A DNA stretch of 64,000 nt from Cryomorpha sp963836915 (lineage in GTDB: Bacteria; Bacteroidota; Bacteroidia; Flavobacteriales_D; Cryomorphaceae). A model generated the notes under the pieces. The model saw nothing but the letters and a program-made list of their open reading frames with translations, made no database searches and had not been told where the DNA came from. A program made the translations under genes and the position numbers. The stretch lies in contig CAWILH010000002.1 in the NCBI GenBank assembly GCA_963836915.1, forward strand, positions 3,844,001 to 3,908,000. Direction: 5' to 3'. Below, piece after piece: positions 26,201 to 37,400 of the stretch (positions are counted from its first letter, which is position 1; each line of letters opens with the position of its first letter).

Positions 26201-27148
26201 ATGATCGTAAAAAGATATTTCCACCCTTTTAAAGTCTGGACCTACATAAGGTATGAAATGCTCTTTGTGATCTTCTGGTCTATTGCGGTCTGGGTGATAT
26301 ATTATCTTACAGGTCAGCGATCAATGGCCATCAATTTCACACCTATTGGCATCTTGGGTTCGGCATTGGCCATATTTGTCGCATTTCGTAATAATTCGGC
26401 CTATGGCAGATGGTGGGAGGCCAGCACTTTATGGAATGGGATTTTAAATTCGAGCCGCGTGTTTGCCCGGTTGGTGGTTACCTTTGCCGATAGCCACGCG
26501 CATCAACCACTATATGATCAACAGCGAAGCGATACATTCAAAAAATCCTTGATCTATAAACAAATTGCTTGGGTAAACGCTCTGCGATTTCAGTTGCGGA
26601 AGCAGAATATTGCAGAAGAATTGGAAACATGGCTGGACTGGGAATCGCATCAGGCGACCGTTTCAAAGGAGCATAAACCAAACGCCATCCAGCTGCTCAT
26701 GGGTCAGGAAATTTATAAGGCTATGGCCAATGGGACAATTGCAGGCTTTGATAGTTTTCAAATGGAAGGTCAGTTATTGGCCTTGACAAATTATATGGGG
26801 GGCACTGAGAAACTTAAATACACGCCGTTGCCGCGACAATACGATTTTTTCACTCGCGTATTTGTCCTTTTATTCGCATTATTGCTCCCTTTTGGGATGT
26901 TGGGTTTTTTTTATGCTCCAGAGTCCAATTATTTATCTTGGCTTATAATTCCAATGTCAATAATTATTACAGGAGTATTCGTTATAATGGAGCGCACGGG
27001 GGCAGCTATAGAAAATCCCTTTGAAAATAAAGTGACCGATGTACCAATAAGTTTTATCTGTAATATGGTAGAGCGGGATCTGAAAGAAATATTGGGTGAA
27101 ACCGATCTTCCTGAAATAATGGAACCCAAGGATGGATACTTGTTTTAA
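26201..27148 (+). CDS. Bestrophin-family anion channel
   Basis: A 315-residue inner-membrane protein of the bestrophin/UPF0187 family. Hydrophobic segments lie near 17-36, 45-62, 218-236 and 240-258. The signature FVAFRNNSAYGRWWEA at about 60-75 is characteristic. The C-terminal portion has GAAIENPFENKVTDVPI, the family's cytosolic belt region. Prokaryotic homologues form pentameric ion channels. It is 54 bases after the SDR gene and 11 bases before the next oxidoreductase-like gene, which suggests cotranscription. Confidence 0.87.
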   Translation: MIVKRYFHPFKVWTYIRYEMLFVIFWSIAVWVIYYLTGQRSMAINFTPIGILGSALAIFVAFRNNSAYGRWWEASTLWNGILNSSRVFARLVVTFADSHAHQPLYDQQRSDTFKKSLIYKQIAWVNALRFQLRKQNIAEELETWLDWESHQATVSKEHKPNAIQLLMGQEIYKAMANGTIAGFDSFQMEGQLLALTNYMGGTEKLKYTPLPRQYDFFTRVFVLLFALLLPFGMLGFFYAPESNYLSWLIIPMSIIITGVFVIMERTGAAIENPFENKVTDVPISFICNMVERDLKEILGETDLPEIMEPKDGYLF

Positions 27149-27159
27149 TAGACCGAAAG

Positions 27160-27777
27160 ATGAAAATAGCTATAATTGGAACAGGTAATGTAGGCAGTGC
27201 ACTGGCTTCTGCAATTTCCAAAGCAGGGCACACGATTTTTTTAGGCGTCCGAAACAAAAGTGATTTTAAAGGAAAGCATCTATTGAGCAATCCGAACATT
27301 CAAGTTTTTTCAATTCCTGAAGCATCTTCAAAAGCTGAGGTCATTATTTTGGCAGTCCCTTCCGCGGCAGCAATTTCCGTTGCGCATTCGCTTGGTGTTG
27401 TGAAAGGCAAGGTGTTAATCGATACTATGAATTTGATGAAGCAAGGCAGCCTTGGGAATTTTACCAATACAACTGACGCCATACTTGCGAATACTGACAC
27501 GCTGGACGTCGTAAAATGCTTCAATACCACAGGCAACAATAACATGCAAAACCCGCTTTACGATGGCACCGCTATCGATGCTTTTGTAGCCGGCGACAGC
27601 GAGAAAGGGAAATCAATTGCCAAGCAATTGGCAGAAGATACCGGCTTTGCACAATGCTACGATATTGGAGGAAATGAGAAGTTTGAGATGATGGAACAGT
27701 TTGCCAAATTTTGGATCACACTGGCGGGCCGTCAGAAACATGGAAGGGAGATTGGGTTTAAGTTGTTGGGCCGATAG
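27160..27777 (+). CDS. NADPH-dependent F420 reductase-like dinucleotide-binding protein
   Basis: A 205-residue protein beginning MKIAIIGTGNVGSALA, a Rossmann GxGxxG at 7-12 with GVRNKSDF after beta-2. ILAVPSAAAI, KVLIDTMN and KCFNTTGNNNM are motifs of the NPD-type (F420-dependent NADP reductase-like) family. Bacteroidetes do not normally make F420, so NADP-linked reduction of another substrate is more likely. It is directly downstream of the bestrophin gene by 11 bases. Confidence 0.78.
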   Translation: MKIAIIGTGNVGSALASAISKAGHTIFLGVRNKSDFKGKHLLSNPNIQVFSIPEASSKAEVIILAVPSAAAISVAHSLGVVKGKVLIDTMNLMKQGSLGNFTNTTDAILANTDTLDVVKCFNTTGNNNMQNPLYDGTAIDAFVAGDSEKGKSIAKQLAEDTGFAQCYDIGGNEKFEMMEQFAKFWITLAGRQKHGREIGFKLLGR

Positions 27778-27819
27778 CTTGCTTAAGTCATTTCTTTTAA
27801 GCATTATTTTATCCATACC

Positions 27820-28920
27820 ATGAAACAACTCACGTATATAAAAACAAATACCCTCAACTGGGAAAGCGTTGTAGAGCCAAGCATTGAGCTCCCAACAGAT
27901 GCCCTAGTTCGCCCATTTATCGCAGCTCGATGCGATCTGGACGCTGCATTTCTACATACAAATGTTTTCGAAAGGTATACCATCGGCCGCTTTCTAGGAC
28001 TAACCGACAAAAGTATCCCTGATTTTGTCAGAAAGGATTTGTTCAAAGGCCCTTTTCCTTTCGGGCATGAGTGTATTGCAGAAATTTTAGCTTTGGGCAG
28101 GGATATCAGGGGTTTCCGTATTGGTCAAAAAGTGGTCATTCCATTTCAGATTTCATGTGGGGAATGTGATGTCTGTAATTCTGGGCTTACAAGCCAATGT
28201 GAGGTTACCAGTAGCTTTAATATGTTCAGCGGTATAGGAAAGCACATCGACAAAGGCGGTACATTTTCAGATGTACTGAAAATTCCGTTTGCACAAAATA
28301 TGCTCATTCCTATCCCGGAAGAAATAAATTTGGACGGCTTGGGCAGCGCCAGTGATAATTTGCCAGATGCATGGAGTCGTGTTGCGCCTTTCCTTTTGAA
28401 TGACCCTGGGCGAAAGGTCTTGGTGATCGGTGGCTCTGCCAATAGTATTGGGCTCTATGCCGCTTATTTTGCGCAGGCTATGCAGGCCGAAGTAGATTAT
28501 ATTGACCTTTCGGAAGAGAGAATCAAAATCGCCTATAAAATTGGGATCAATGCCATTCAAAAAGATTTCAAAATACATGAAGGCAAATACGATCTGGTTG
28601 TAAACGCAAGCAATTCAACGAAGGCCGTTAAGTTGGGAATTAAATGGCTCAGGCCTGGCGGTGTTTTGTCTTCGGCAAATATCTATTTCAATAAGTCCGT
28701 AGGAGTTCCATTCTTTCAGCTTTACGCCAAAAATATCAAGCTTGTGACCGGGCTGGCCAACCCTATGAAAGATATCCCGGCAATGCTTGATTTTATCAAA
28801 AAAACAGGGATGAAACCAGAGCTCATTACTACGCATATTGGCAGTTGGGAAGATGCTGATAAGGATCTGCTAATTCGCACAACAAAGGTGATTTTAAAGC
28901 GCGAGCCAATAATTAATTGA
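27820..28920 (+). CDS. Zinc-dependent alcohol dehydrogenase family protein
   Basis: A 366-residue MDR-superfamily dehydrogenase. Catalytic zinc ligands: C38 (AARCD), H83-E84 in GHECIAE. Structural zinc ligands: C113, C116, C119 and C127 (CGECDVCNSGLTSQC). The nucleotide-binding turn is GGSANSIG, less regular than the usual GxGxxG, so cofactor preference is uncertain. It lies 42 bases after the F420-reductase-like gene at the end of the plus-strand run. Substrate unknown; with an AlkB 24 kb away a link to alcohol oxidation can be imagined but nothing in the sequence ties them together. Confidence 0.82.
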   Translation: MKQLTYIKTNTLNWESVVEPSIELPTDALVRPFIAARCDLDAAFLHTNVFERYTIGRFLGLTDKSIPDFVRKDLFKGPFPFGHECIAEILALGRDIRGFRIGQKVVIPFQISCGECDVCNSGLTSQCEVTSSFNMFSGIGKHIDKGGTFSDVLKIPFAQNMLIPIPEEINLDGLGSASDNLPDAWSRVAPFLLNDPGRKVLVIGGSANSIGLYAAYFAQAMQAEVDYIDLSEERIKIAYKIGINAIQKDFKIHEGKYDLVVNASNSTKAVKLGIKWLRPGGVLSSANIYFNKSVGVPFFQLYAKNIKLVTGLANPMKDIPAMLDFIKKTGMKPELITTHIGSWEDADKDLLIRTTKVILKREPIIN

Positions 28921-29035
28921 TAGATCCGGAACGGACAAGTTTGCTAGGAATTCCTGAAGAATTAAATCTGGAAATACTTCTTAAAACCACCTTTTACGGC
29001 ATGAAAGCGATTGTGAGTAGCGGTGGGAGCTTTGA

Positions 29036-29962
29036 TTATTTTATGATTTCGGTACCTATGTTTCGTATAGCTTCTCTGACTTCTGGTTCGAGTTCCAAAA
29101 ATCCTTTTTGATCATCTGAATCAAAATGCCCCGGTAATAGGTATGAAATCAATGCTACCACATCTGCTTCGCGCTTTGAAAGTTGAAAGTAGCTCTGCGC
29201 CATTGGAATCAACACGGACTGCTCATAACCAGCATCTTCATAGAGTTCTATCCATTGCGATTCCATGATTATTACTAGGTTTTGCGACGGGTTTGTACGT
29301 AAAGCTTTCAATTCGGAAATATGCTGTAGGTATTCGGTATCTGTATTCGGTTGGAGCACTCCATATTTATCAAATCCTATCCAATCTATATCGTCGGTAA
29401 TCTCCAAACTTTGGATTGCAGTATACGCTTCGATCACCATTATTGGAATTGTCGGGTACGCATCTTTCACGTGAGCTGCCACAGTGGCTAGATCAGCCAT
29501 GGCCATATCATTCCATGCAGGCTCATCGGCAATATAGAAGGCTGCGATTTTTTCTAAAGGCAAATCTAGGTTGGCACTTACCCAAATTTTAAATAGTTCA
29601 GCGTAATTTTCATTTAAGTAATATTTCACGCCAGTGGAAGAAGCAGGATCAGGGATGCTCTCAATGAAAATACCCGCTATATTTAGAATAACTTGATTAT
29701 TACCTTCGGTATTTGCAACGATGCGATTATGGATATTTGAAAAATCGAAAATGCACATATCCACTAAGTTCACAAAGCTGTCCACCTCGCTCAATAGATT
29801 CTCTTCACAATCGGTCACGGCAAAGCCGAAATACTTTATCGAGTGATTTTTATCAGCCATTGGGCTGCTTTCTTTTTTGCATGAATGCAATATTTGGAAC
29901 AGGCTTATCACAAGGAGTAATTGTAGGTGGCCTATGCTAATCTGCCTTCTTTTCTTGTGCAT
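29036..29962 (-). CDS. Lipoprotein, possible TIM-barrel glycoside-hydrolase-like
   Basis: A lipoprotein I do not recognise with certainty. An upstream ATG at 30016 is also open, but the ATG at 29962 gives a compact lipoprotein signal (basic HKKRRQ, hydrophobic LQLLLVISLFQI, lipobox ILHSC). I prefer it; a weak -7-like element at 30024-30031 also argues against the upstream start. The mature part has alternating strand/helix segments such as FYIADEPAW, IPIMVIEAY, DIDWIGFDKYG and LVIIMESQW, with acidic residues at strand ends. This is what a (beta/alpha)8 barrel of a glycosidase-like protein looks like. The family is not assigned. It is convergent with the alcohol dehydrogenase gene. Confidence 0.6.
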   Translation of the reverse strand: MHKKRRQISIGHLQLLLVISLFQILHSCKKESSPMADKNHSIKYFGFAVTDCEENLLSEVDSFVNLVDMCIFDFSNIHNRIVANTEGNNQVILNIAGIFIESIPDPASSTGVKYYLNENYAELFKIWVSANLDLPLEKIAAFYIADEPAWNDMAMADLATVAAHVKDAYPTIPIMVIEAYTAIQSLEITDDIDWIGFDKYGVLQPNTDTEYLQHISELKALRTNPSQNLVIIMESQWIELYEDAGYEQSVLIPMAQSYFQLSKREADVVALISYLLPGHFDSDDQKGFLELEPEVREAIRNIGTEIIK

Positions 29963-30133
29963 TGCGGCTCTGGATTTTTGAAGGTTTAAAATTTGGTTGC
30001 TTGGTTGGGTTTTCATGATACGTTAAAGGTATGAAAGCAGGTGATACCATTTTGATTTTTCAGTTCGGGACTTGCCGTATCGTGGTTGATGGATATTAAA
30101 TCAAGTGATGGATATCTTATTCTCAGATACTTC

Positions 30134-31296
30134 CTAGTTAATGCGCTGCCAGAACGCAGGTCGTCCTGTCATTCAGAACGGAGTGAAGAATCCCTATACC
30201 GGTGATTGGTTTTTGGTGATTAGTTAGTGTCTGTCGATAGAGTCCGCTATCTGCCTTGCAATTGTTTTAAAAACAGTCGTCCCGCTCGAGCGGGACTCCT
30301 TGATTTTTAGAACTGCGCGCGCGTGGCTATCGAACTCTTTGATCCAGCCACCCGACTGTATTGACAGACTAGTTAATGCGCTGCCAGAACGCAGGTCGCC
30401 TTGTCATTCAGAACGGAGTGAAGAATCTCTGTCCCCGTGATTGGTTAACAGCGTTGCCAGAATGCAGGTCGTCCTGTCATTCAGAACGGAGTGAAGAATC
30501 CCTATACCGGTGATTGGTTTTTGGTGATTAGTTAGTGTCTGTCGATAGAGTCCGCTATCTGCCTTGCACTTGTTCTAAAAACAGAAGTCCCGCTCGAGCG
30601 GGACTCCTTGATTTTTGGAACTGCGCGCGCGTGTGGCTATCGAACTCTTTGATCCAGCCACCCGACTGTATTGACAGACTAGTTAATGCGCTGCCAGAAC
30701 GCAGGTCGCCTTGTCATTCAGAACGGAGTGAAGAATCTCTGTCCCCGTGATTGGTTAACAGCGTTGCCAGAATGCAGGTCGTCCTGTCATTCAGAACGGA
30801 GTGAAGAATCCCTATACCGGTGATTGGTTTTTGGTGATTAGTTAGTGTCTGTCGATAGAGTCCGCTATCTGCCTTGCACTTGTTCCAAAAACAGTCGTCC
30901 CGCTCGAGCGGGACTCCTTGATTTTTAGAACTGCGCGCGCGTGGCTATCGAACTCTTTGATCCAACCACCCGACTGTATTGACAGACTAGTTAATGCGCT
31001 GCCAGAACGCAGGTCGCCTTGTCATTCAGAACGGAGTGAAGAATCTCTGTCCCCGTGATTGGTTAACAGCGTTGCCAGAATGCAGGTCGTCCTGTCATTC
31101 AGAACGGAGTGAAGAATCCCTATACCGGTGATTGGTTTTTGGTGATTAGTTAGTGTCTGTCGATAGAGTCCGCTATCTGCCTTGCACTTGTTCCAAAAAC
31201 AGTCGTCCCGCTCGAGCGGGACTACTTGATTTTTAGTACTGCGTGGGCGTTGCTATCGAACTCTTTGATCCAACCACCCGACTGTATTGACGGACT
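30134..31296. repeat. Non-coding tandem repeat array, about 309-bp unit, 4 copies
   Basis: Units begin with CTAGTTAATGCGCTGCC at about 30134, 30369, 30679 and 30987 (spacings 235, 310, 308). The first lacks about 74 bases. Each full unit holds two copies of the short element GTCATTCAGAACGGAGTGAA (7 in all), the palindrome CCCGCTCGAGCGGG followed by a T-rich end, and a CGCGCGCG stretch. No gene is supported in 30017-31448. Spurious frames read as 'HSERSEES', a well-known translation of this kind of intergenic repeat. Confidence 0.88.
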
Positions 31297-31385
31297 CTGT
31301 ATAGATGCCAGCTTTCTACACCGCAATTTAAAAAGAGATCCCTTAGTCTCCGAAATTCCGTATTTCTTATGAATCGATAAACCAA

Positions 31386-31421
31386 AAAACCCCATCCCGA
31401 TTCAGTTCGGGATGGGGTTTT
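31386..31421 (-). terminator. Terminator of the 4725-residue protein gene
   Basis: A 15-base perfect stem (AAAACCCCATCCCGA with its complement) around a 6-base loop. It lies about 30 bases after the stop of the giant minus-strand gene. Confidence 0.75.
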
Positions 31422-31448
31422 CGCTTACTTCTAAACGGTTGTTTTCGA

Positions 31449-34400
31449 TTATTTGGCTATCATGAACTTCTCCATGATCGTGGTATCCATTGTGGTCAAG
31501 CGATAGATGTATACACCATTCGGCAGGGCAGCACCATCAAAGTTCAGGCGGTATTCCTGACCTTCCTGTGCCACCTGGTTGAACAGTGTGGTCACATTGC
31601 GGCCGTTCATATCGAAGACTGCAACGGTGGTACGTGTGGTCTGCGCAGTGGTGAACACTACGTTTGACACGCCCTGGGTCGGGTTCGGGTAAGAAGCAAG
31701 TACAGATGTACCTGAATCGCCATTGGTACGTAGACCTTCCTGGTCTTCGTCGTCCCCTTCGCCATCTTCACAGTTGTACACGGCTATCACACCATCCACA
31801 TCATAGCCATCGAGGCTGGCAGTGGAAGCTGCATTGGTGATGCGCACCTGGGTGACGTATGCAAGGCCGGAAGTGCTGATGTCAACACCACCGTCACGGC
31901 ATATTGTCCCCACGTTCACGAAGGCACCGCCATCCTGCGACACCGCGATCACGGCACGCTCATCGCCTGCACCAGAACAAACATCACCAGAGAACGAAGT
32001 CTCGAAGATCAGGATGTCATCGCCAGGGCCATCGGTCACCTGACCGCTGAACCCAAGGGTAAGGCTTCCGCCAACACCGAGCGATACGAAGCCACCGGCC
32101 GCGTTGCCCTGGTCCGGGGCACCGAGTGCCACGTTGGGGTTGTTGCGGTCTGCAGCTATGGCAGCGCCATCGGTCTGCAGTCCCGGGCTGTATGCCACAA
32201 GCTCGGAAGCGTAGCAAGAACCGGTCTCCACGAGCGGGGCAGGGCCACAACCGTTCAAGGTCATGATACCATCAAGGTCGTACCCGTCATCGGATATGGA
32301 TCCGATCGGTGTATTGTCCACCAACCGCACTGCGATGATAGACGTGAACCCCTGACCGGCAGCATCGATATCGAATGTGGCGTTCTCGTTGGTCTCTGCA
32401 GTACCTACAGAGAAGAAGTTCACACCGTCCTGCGATACGAACACTTCGGCAGACTCTGGGTAGGTGGCGAAGGTATTGTTACCAAAGGTGGTCTCACGTA
32501 CCAGGATGTCATCGCCAGGGCCATTGATGGCAGAGCCACCGGTGAAGCCGAGCGTGATCTGGCCACCGTAACCGAGGGACACGAAGTTGAACGTCATGTC
32601 GCCCTGTGGGGCACCAACAGCCTGAAGCGGGTTGGTGCGCAATGGGTCAACAAGCGGAGTCCCATCTGCACGTGTTCCGGGGATGTACTCAAGGAGCTCA
32701 TCACCTTCGGCGGCATAGCACGGCGCATTGTCCGGGATATTGTCGCCACAGCCGGCAGCAAGGTCACCGTCAAAAGACGTGAACGGCTCGCCGTCGAGCA
32801 CAAGGTCGAAGGCCACGCCATTGGCTGTGCCGTCGGCATTGAGGCCTGTGAGCTGTCCCGCGTTCTTGGCAGAGTAGAGCAGGTTGCCGCTCTCCATGAT
32901 GGCAAGGCCTGTAACGACCGCAGAGACTGTCCCGATCTGGCCGGCCATTCCCGGGTTGATCTGGAAGAGCTTGCCACCGCTCGCACGTGAAGCAAGGTAG
33001 GCGATGCCCGAAGTGGAACTGAAGGCAAGGTCACCACCGCTCACTGCGGCAGAAGTGTAGAGCGAACTGGTACCGTCGGCGTTCACCGAGCGCACCATGT
33101 TGGAGTCATCGTCACCGAGCACCAGCTTGTCGTCTGCATTGAAGGCAGCGGCAGTCACTTTGGTGAGCGGCAGGTCGAGCGTGGTCTCGGCGCTCATGGC
33201 ACCGTCCACGACAGATACATCGAGTGTGGCAAAAGAACCGCCCACCGAGCGCACCACATAGAGAAGGCCTTCGCCCACGTTGAACGCGATGTGCGCTTCG
33301 TAGTCAAGGGTCTTGAGCAGTGAAAGGTTGGCATCGCCACCAGCGATGGTGACACTGTAGATGGAAGTAACGCTCTCGGCGCTCACATCGGCCATGTAGT
33401 ATACGAAGTTGTTGCAGTCGGTCACTACCACGGGGGTACCTTCACAACCACAGTCATCGGTCACCACGTCATTCTCCGTGTCGGCATCGCCGTCGTCACA
33501 GGGATCGCCAATGTTGGCTCCCAGTTCTTCACAGTCGAAGACCACGTTGCAGTTCTCGCGGAGCACTTCAATTGAATTGGAAAGCTCGAAGCAACCGGTA
33601 AGGTCGGCAGCGTTCACATCATCGCCAGCGGCGAAAGAAGCGGCGGCGGCTGCAACATTGCTGTTGTCGGCTTCAAAGCTCAGGAACCAGATCAGGCAGT
33701 TGCCCGCACCGGCATCGTCAAAGTTGATACCTGCGACATCGGCAGCCGTGGCGGGAAGGCCAAGAAGGTTGCCATCGGCATCGGTCACCACCCAAGTGGC
33801 ACCGTATCCTTCCGGGGCATCGGGAGCGGTAGCGAAAGCTACGGACACGTTGCTCGGATCGTTGTCATCCACACATACGCTTACAGAAGTTGAACCATCT
33901 GCAAATTCGATTGCTCCGCCATCGGCTTCGCATTCGAACACTGGTGTACCGATACATTCGCAATCTTCGGTGACGGTATCGTTTTCTGTAGAATCGTCTC
34001 CGTCGTCACAAGCATCACCGATATTGGCTTCAAGCTCTTCGCAGTCGAATACTACTTCACAGGCATTTTGGCTCAAGGTACCATCGGGAAGAATATAATT
34101 CCACGGCCCGAAGGTTCCGTTGGTTGTGGTTTCATCGGCATCATTGGCAAATTGATATATAGGCCAGCCATTGATTAAGATCACACCATCTTCATTGGTA
34201 GTAACCATAGCAGTGATGGCAGGGTCAATAGTCAAGGAACCCACCGAGATTACATACGGCCAGCTAGAGCCTGTATAGGTTGGGATACCATTGGCATTAT
34301 CTGGTATGAAAGTGTAAACGGTACGTGTCGCGGCTGTAGCCGTTCCACCATCATTCAGGCCTTCCTGTGCACCAGTAACTTGTATTACGAAAGCTCCGCA

Positions 34401-37400
34401 CTCGAGCTCAAGCAAGCTGAGGTCGGTTGAGTTGCAGGTAGGGTAATTTTGATCGAGTATGGTTGCAGAGCAAGCTTCGGCTGCTGAGCCAAGTGCAAAG
34501 GACACGTCTACATTCACTCCAAATTGTGCAAGCGTAATAAGGAAATCAACGGAACCACCATCTACAGGTATTGCTACCATGATTACTGCATCATCAATAT
34601 CTTCTGATTCATAATCGATAGAAACCGCAAGTTCTGTTTCTTGATTTGGATTGATGATGCCTAGGCTTACGGCAAGCTCGGGCGCAGTGTCCACGCAAGG
34701 ATCGGATGATGATGTAAAGCTGACCACTTCTATCGAACAAGCTTCAGTATCTACATCACAATTGCAATCTTCTCCATACACCCCTGCTTGACCGGCGGCA
34801 TTCGTACATGGCGTTCCTGGGAGGGCATCACCATTTGGCACTCCTTCGCAGTCGAGGCAGGTTAAGTTATCATTCGCGGGATTGGCATCGCATACCCCGC
34901 AGTCATCGATGGTAGCGCTTCCGCCAAATGTTCCGGCGCAATCCTGTTCACATGGCGCGAGGGTAACACCCGTCATTACGGTCAGGGCACAGGTGCTTTC
35001 TTCAGTGAAATTTGCGTTGAAAATCACAGCTCCTTCGCCCAGCTGAAAGTCGAACGTCTGAGGACTGCCTGTGATCGCAAATTCATCTCCGTTCACTTCG
35101 ATAAATCCGCTAGATGGGGCATTGGCATAAGCCAATACCAAGCTTGCTGAATAAAGACCTGATGCTGCATCGCAGGAAGGAGCTACATTAAAGCTCACTG
35201 CACTCAAGCTGCACACTTGGGGCACACATTCTGGGTTCTGAGCAATAGTCCCGTTGGCAGTTGCTTCTTCGCCGTTGGCATCGGTCGCGGTCACGGTGTA
35301 TGTACCGGGAGCTGCTACCAAGGTTTGTCCTACGAAGCCCGTGCTCCAGCTATAGGTATATGGCTCGGCTCCGTTGCTGGCATTTGCTGTAAGGCTACCT
35401 TCGTCATCGGCTTCACAGAATGCTTCTGTGCTTATCGCTAGGTCGAAGGTGCTCAATGGAGCCGATGCAAAGTTATCAGCATAGTTGAACTCAATTTCAG
35501 ATGCATTGACTATTTCACCGAGGAGCAATGTGTTATTATCGAGCACCGTCCAAGTGAGTGAAATATCCTGACTTCCGCCGGCCACGATAGAGACTGGAAC
35601 ACTTCCTATCTGCACTTCATTGCCCCCGTTATTGATGTATTTGAAAAGTACATCGGCATCCACGTCAAGGTCTCCATTATTACCTATGGTGGCATCAATG
35701 CTGATTTCATCGCCGATAGCCGGCGAAGGATCGCTTGGTATGAATGCATCGAAGAAAAGATTGGCCGCAGAGCCTACCACTATAGCGCGGGTAGCTTCAT
35801 TGTTAAGCTCGTTGGTCTCTTCTATTTCACTATTTGAATCGATGATAGCCCGCACGATATGCGACCCACCCAGATTGGTGGCATAAGGCATCGGGAATGC
35901 AATGGTATTGTTCTGACCATTGATCAATCCTGGCACGTTCTCAACCACACTAAAAGGAATCTCGTCAATGAATATTGCCAGATCCATTTCGTCATCAATA
36001 TTCGATACTCCGATATTCTCATACGTGATGTCAAAGAAGGTAGACTCTCCCAAGTCCGGGTTGAGAAGGGTAGGATTGATGAATTCTGACAGCACGCGCA
36101 TATCGGGAAGGCTGGATACCTGCACATCCCTTACCAAAACATTATTTGATTCGTTGCACTCGCTGTATTCACCATCGGGATCGGCGGTAATGGTAAAGGT
36201 GTAGGTGCCGATCTGATTGAATATATAATTGGTAGGAAGCACGGCCACATAAGGACAGCCACAGGTCTGATTTACATTCTGAACGATCGCATCGCCAAGG
36301 AGTGCTGTGCCATCAATTCCAGGACCGGATATTTCAAAGCGCACCTTTACTTCAGATGCCTTGTACAAGAAGTTATTATCGAGTCCTACCGATAGGTTTA
36401 CGATTGAGAATGGAATATATGTCCTATTCCAGAAATTTGTACCGCACTTGGGCACGGCAGCAAAATCCCAACAGAGCGAATCGGAATATTGATTATTGCT
36501 CTCAGAAAATTCAGTGATCTCATCTGCCGGATCGACTATCGCAGCAAGCAGCGCGGTGCCAGAAGGTACCGATGGTGCTGATGTGCTGAATTCTACCGTT
36601 TCGCTCGGAGCGATATCTTGGTCATAGGTCAGTTCATAGATTTCGCCATTGCTCAATGTAAAGTTGAAAGCAATCGGAGCGAGCGCCGTGGCATTCCCAA
36701 TGTTTCTTACCATCGCAGTATAAGTCACGGTACCGGGATTCTCAGGATCTACAGGATCCACTTCGAGCTTACCACAAGTCAATACCTGCAAGTCTGGCTT
36801 ACATTCTACGATCTGATAGGCATAGTTTCCAATATTATTGGCTTCGGAAATTTCGGTCACCTGGCCGTTTGGCAAAGGCACGTCAACTCTTAATTGAAAG
36901 GTATAGCTTCCAAGATCTGCAAAAACATAAGGAACGGTGATGGATTGGGTCTGGTTGGGATTCAGATTTGCCATCGTTCCAGTTGCAGTTTCCTGCAAAA
37001 TAGCATCGTATAGAATATCGATTTCATAATCGAATTCGCCGGAAGGCACATAACCCGAATTGCGAATTCCGAATGAAGGGTTTTGTGGATTATTACAGAG
37101 GAATGCGCTTCCGCTAGGCCCATTTGTAGCCACTAAATCTGGAAGGGCAGGAACGACTTGCACCGAACGACATCTATAATTGTTCCCTTCGCTTTGTTCT
37201 TCTACAATAAATTCAGAATCAGCGTATCCGCAGATAGAATAGCTGCCTATTTGATCAAAACTGACATCCGTAAAATTGAAGGTAAATGATTCTCCAACAG
37301 CTAGCGGCGGCACCATCTGGTCGGCGAGCATGGGCGAGCCACCAGTTTGCGAAACATCCAGCAAGGTGGCCACCGTTACATCAAGGCATCCAATATTGGT

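Noticed and set aside
28917..29111. A 64-residue plus-strand frame starting at TTG inside the end of the dehydrogenase gene
   Set aside because: It runs into the 3' end of the convergent lipoprotein gene and shows no recognisable domain; it could be a gene remnant but evidence is too thin.
30535..30750. A plus-strand frame in the tandem-repeat array
   Set aside because: It is translation of the repeat itself (contains 'HSERSEES') and has no independent support.
30134..31296. CRISPR array
   Set aside because: The repeats are about 309 bp and contiguous, with no short regular repeat-spacer pattern and no cas genes in the window.
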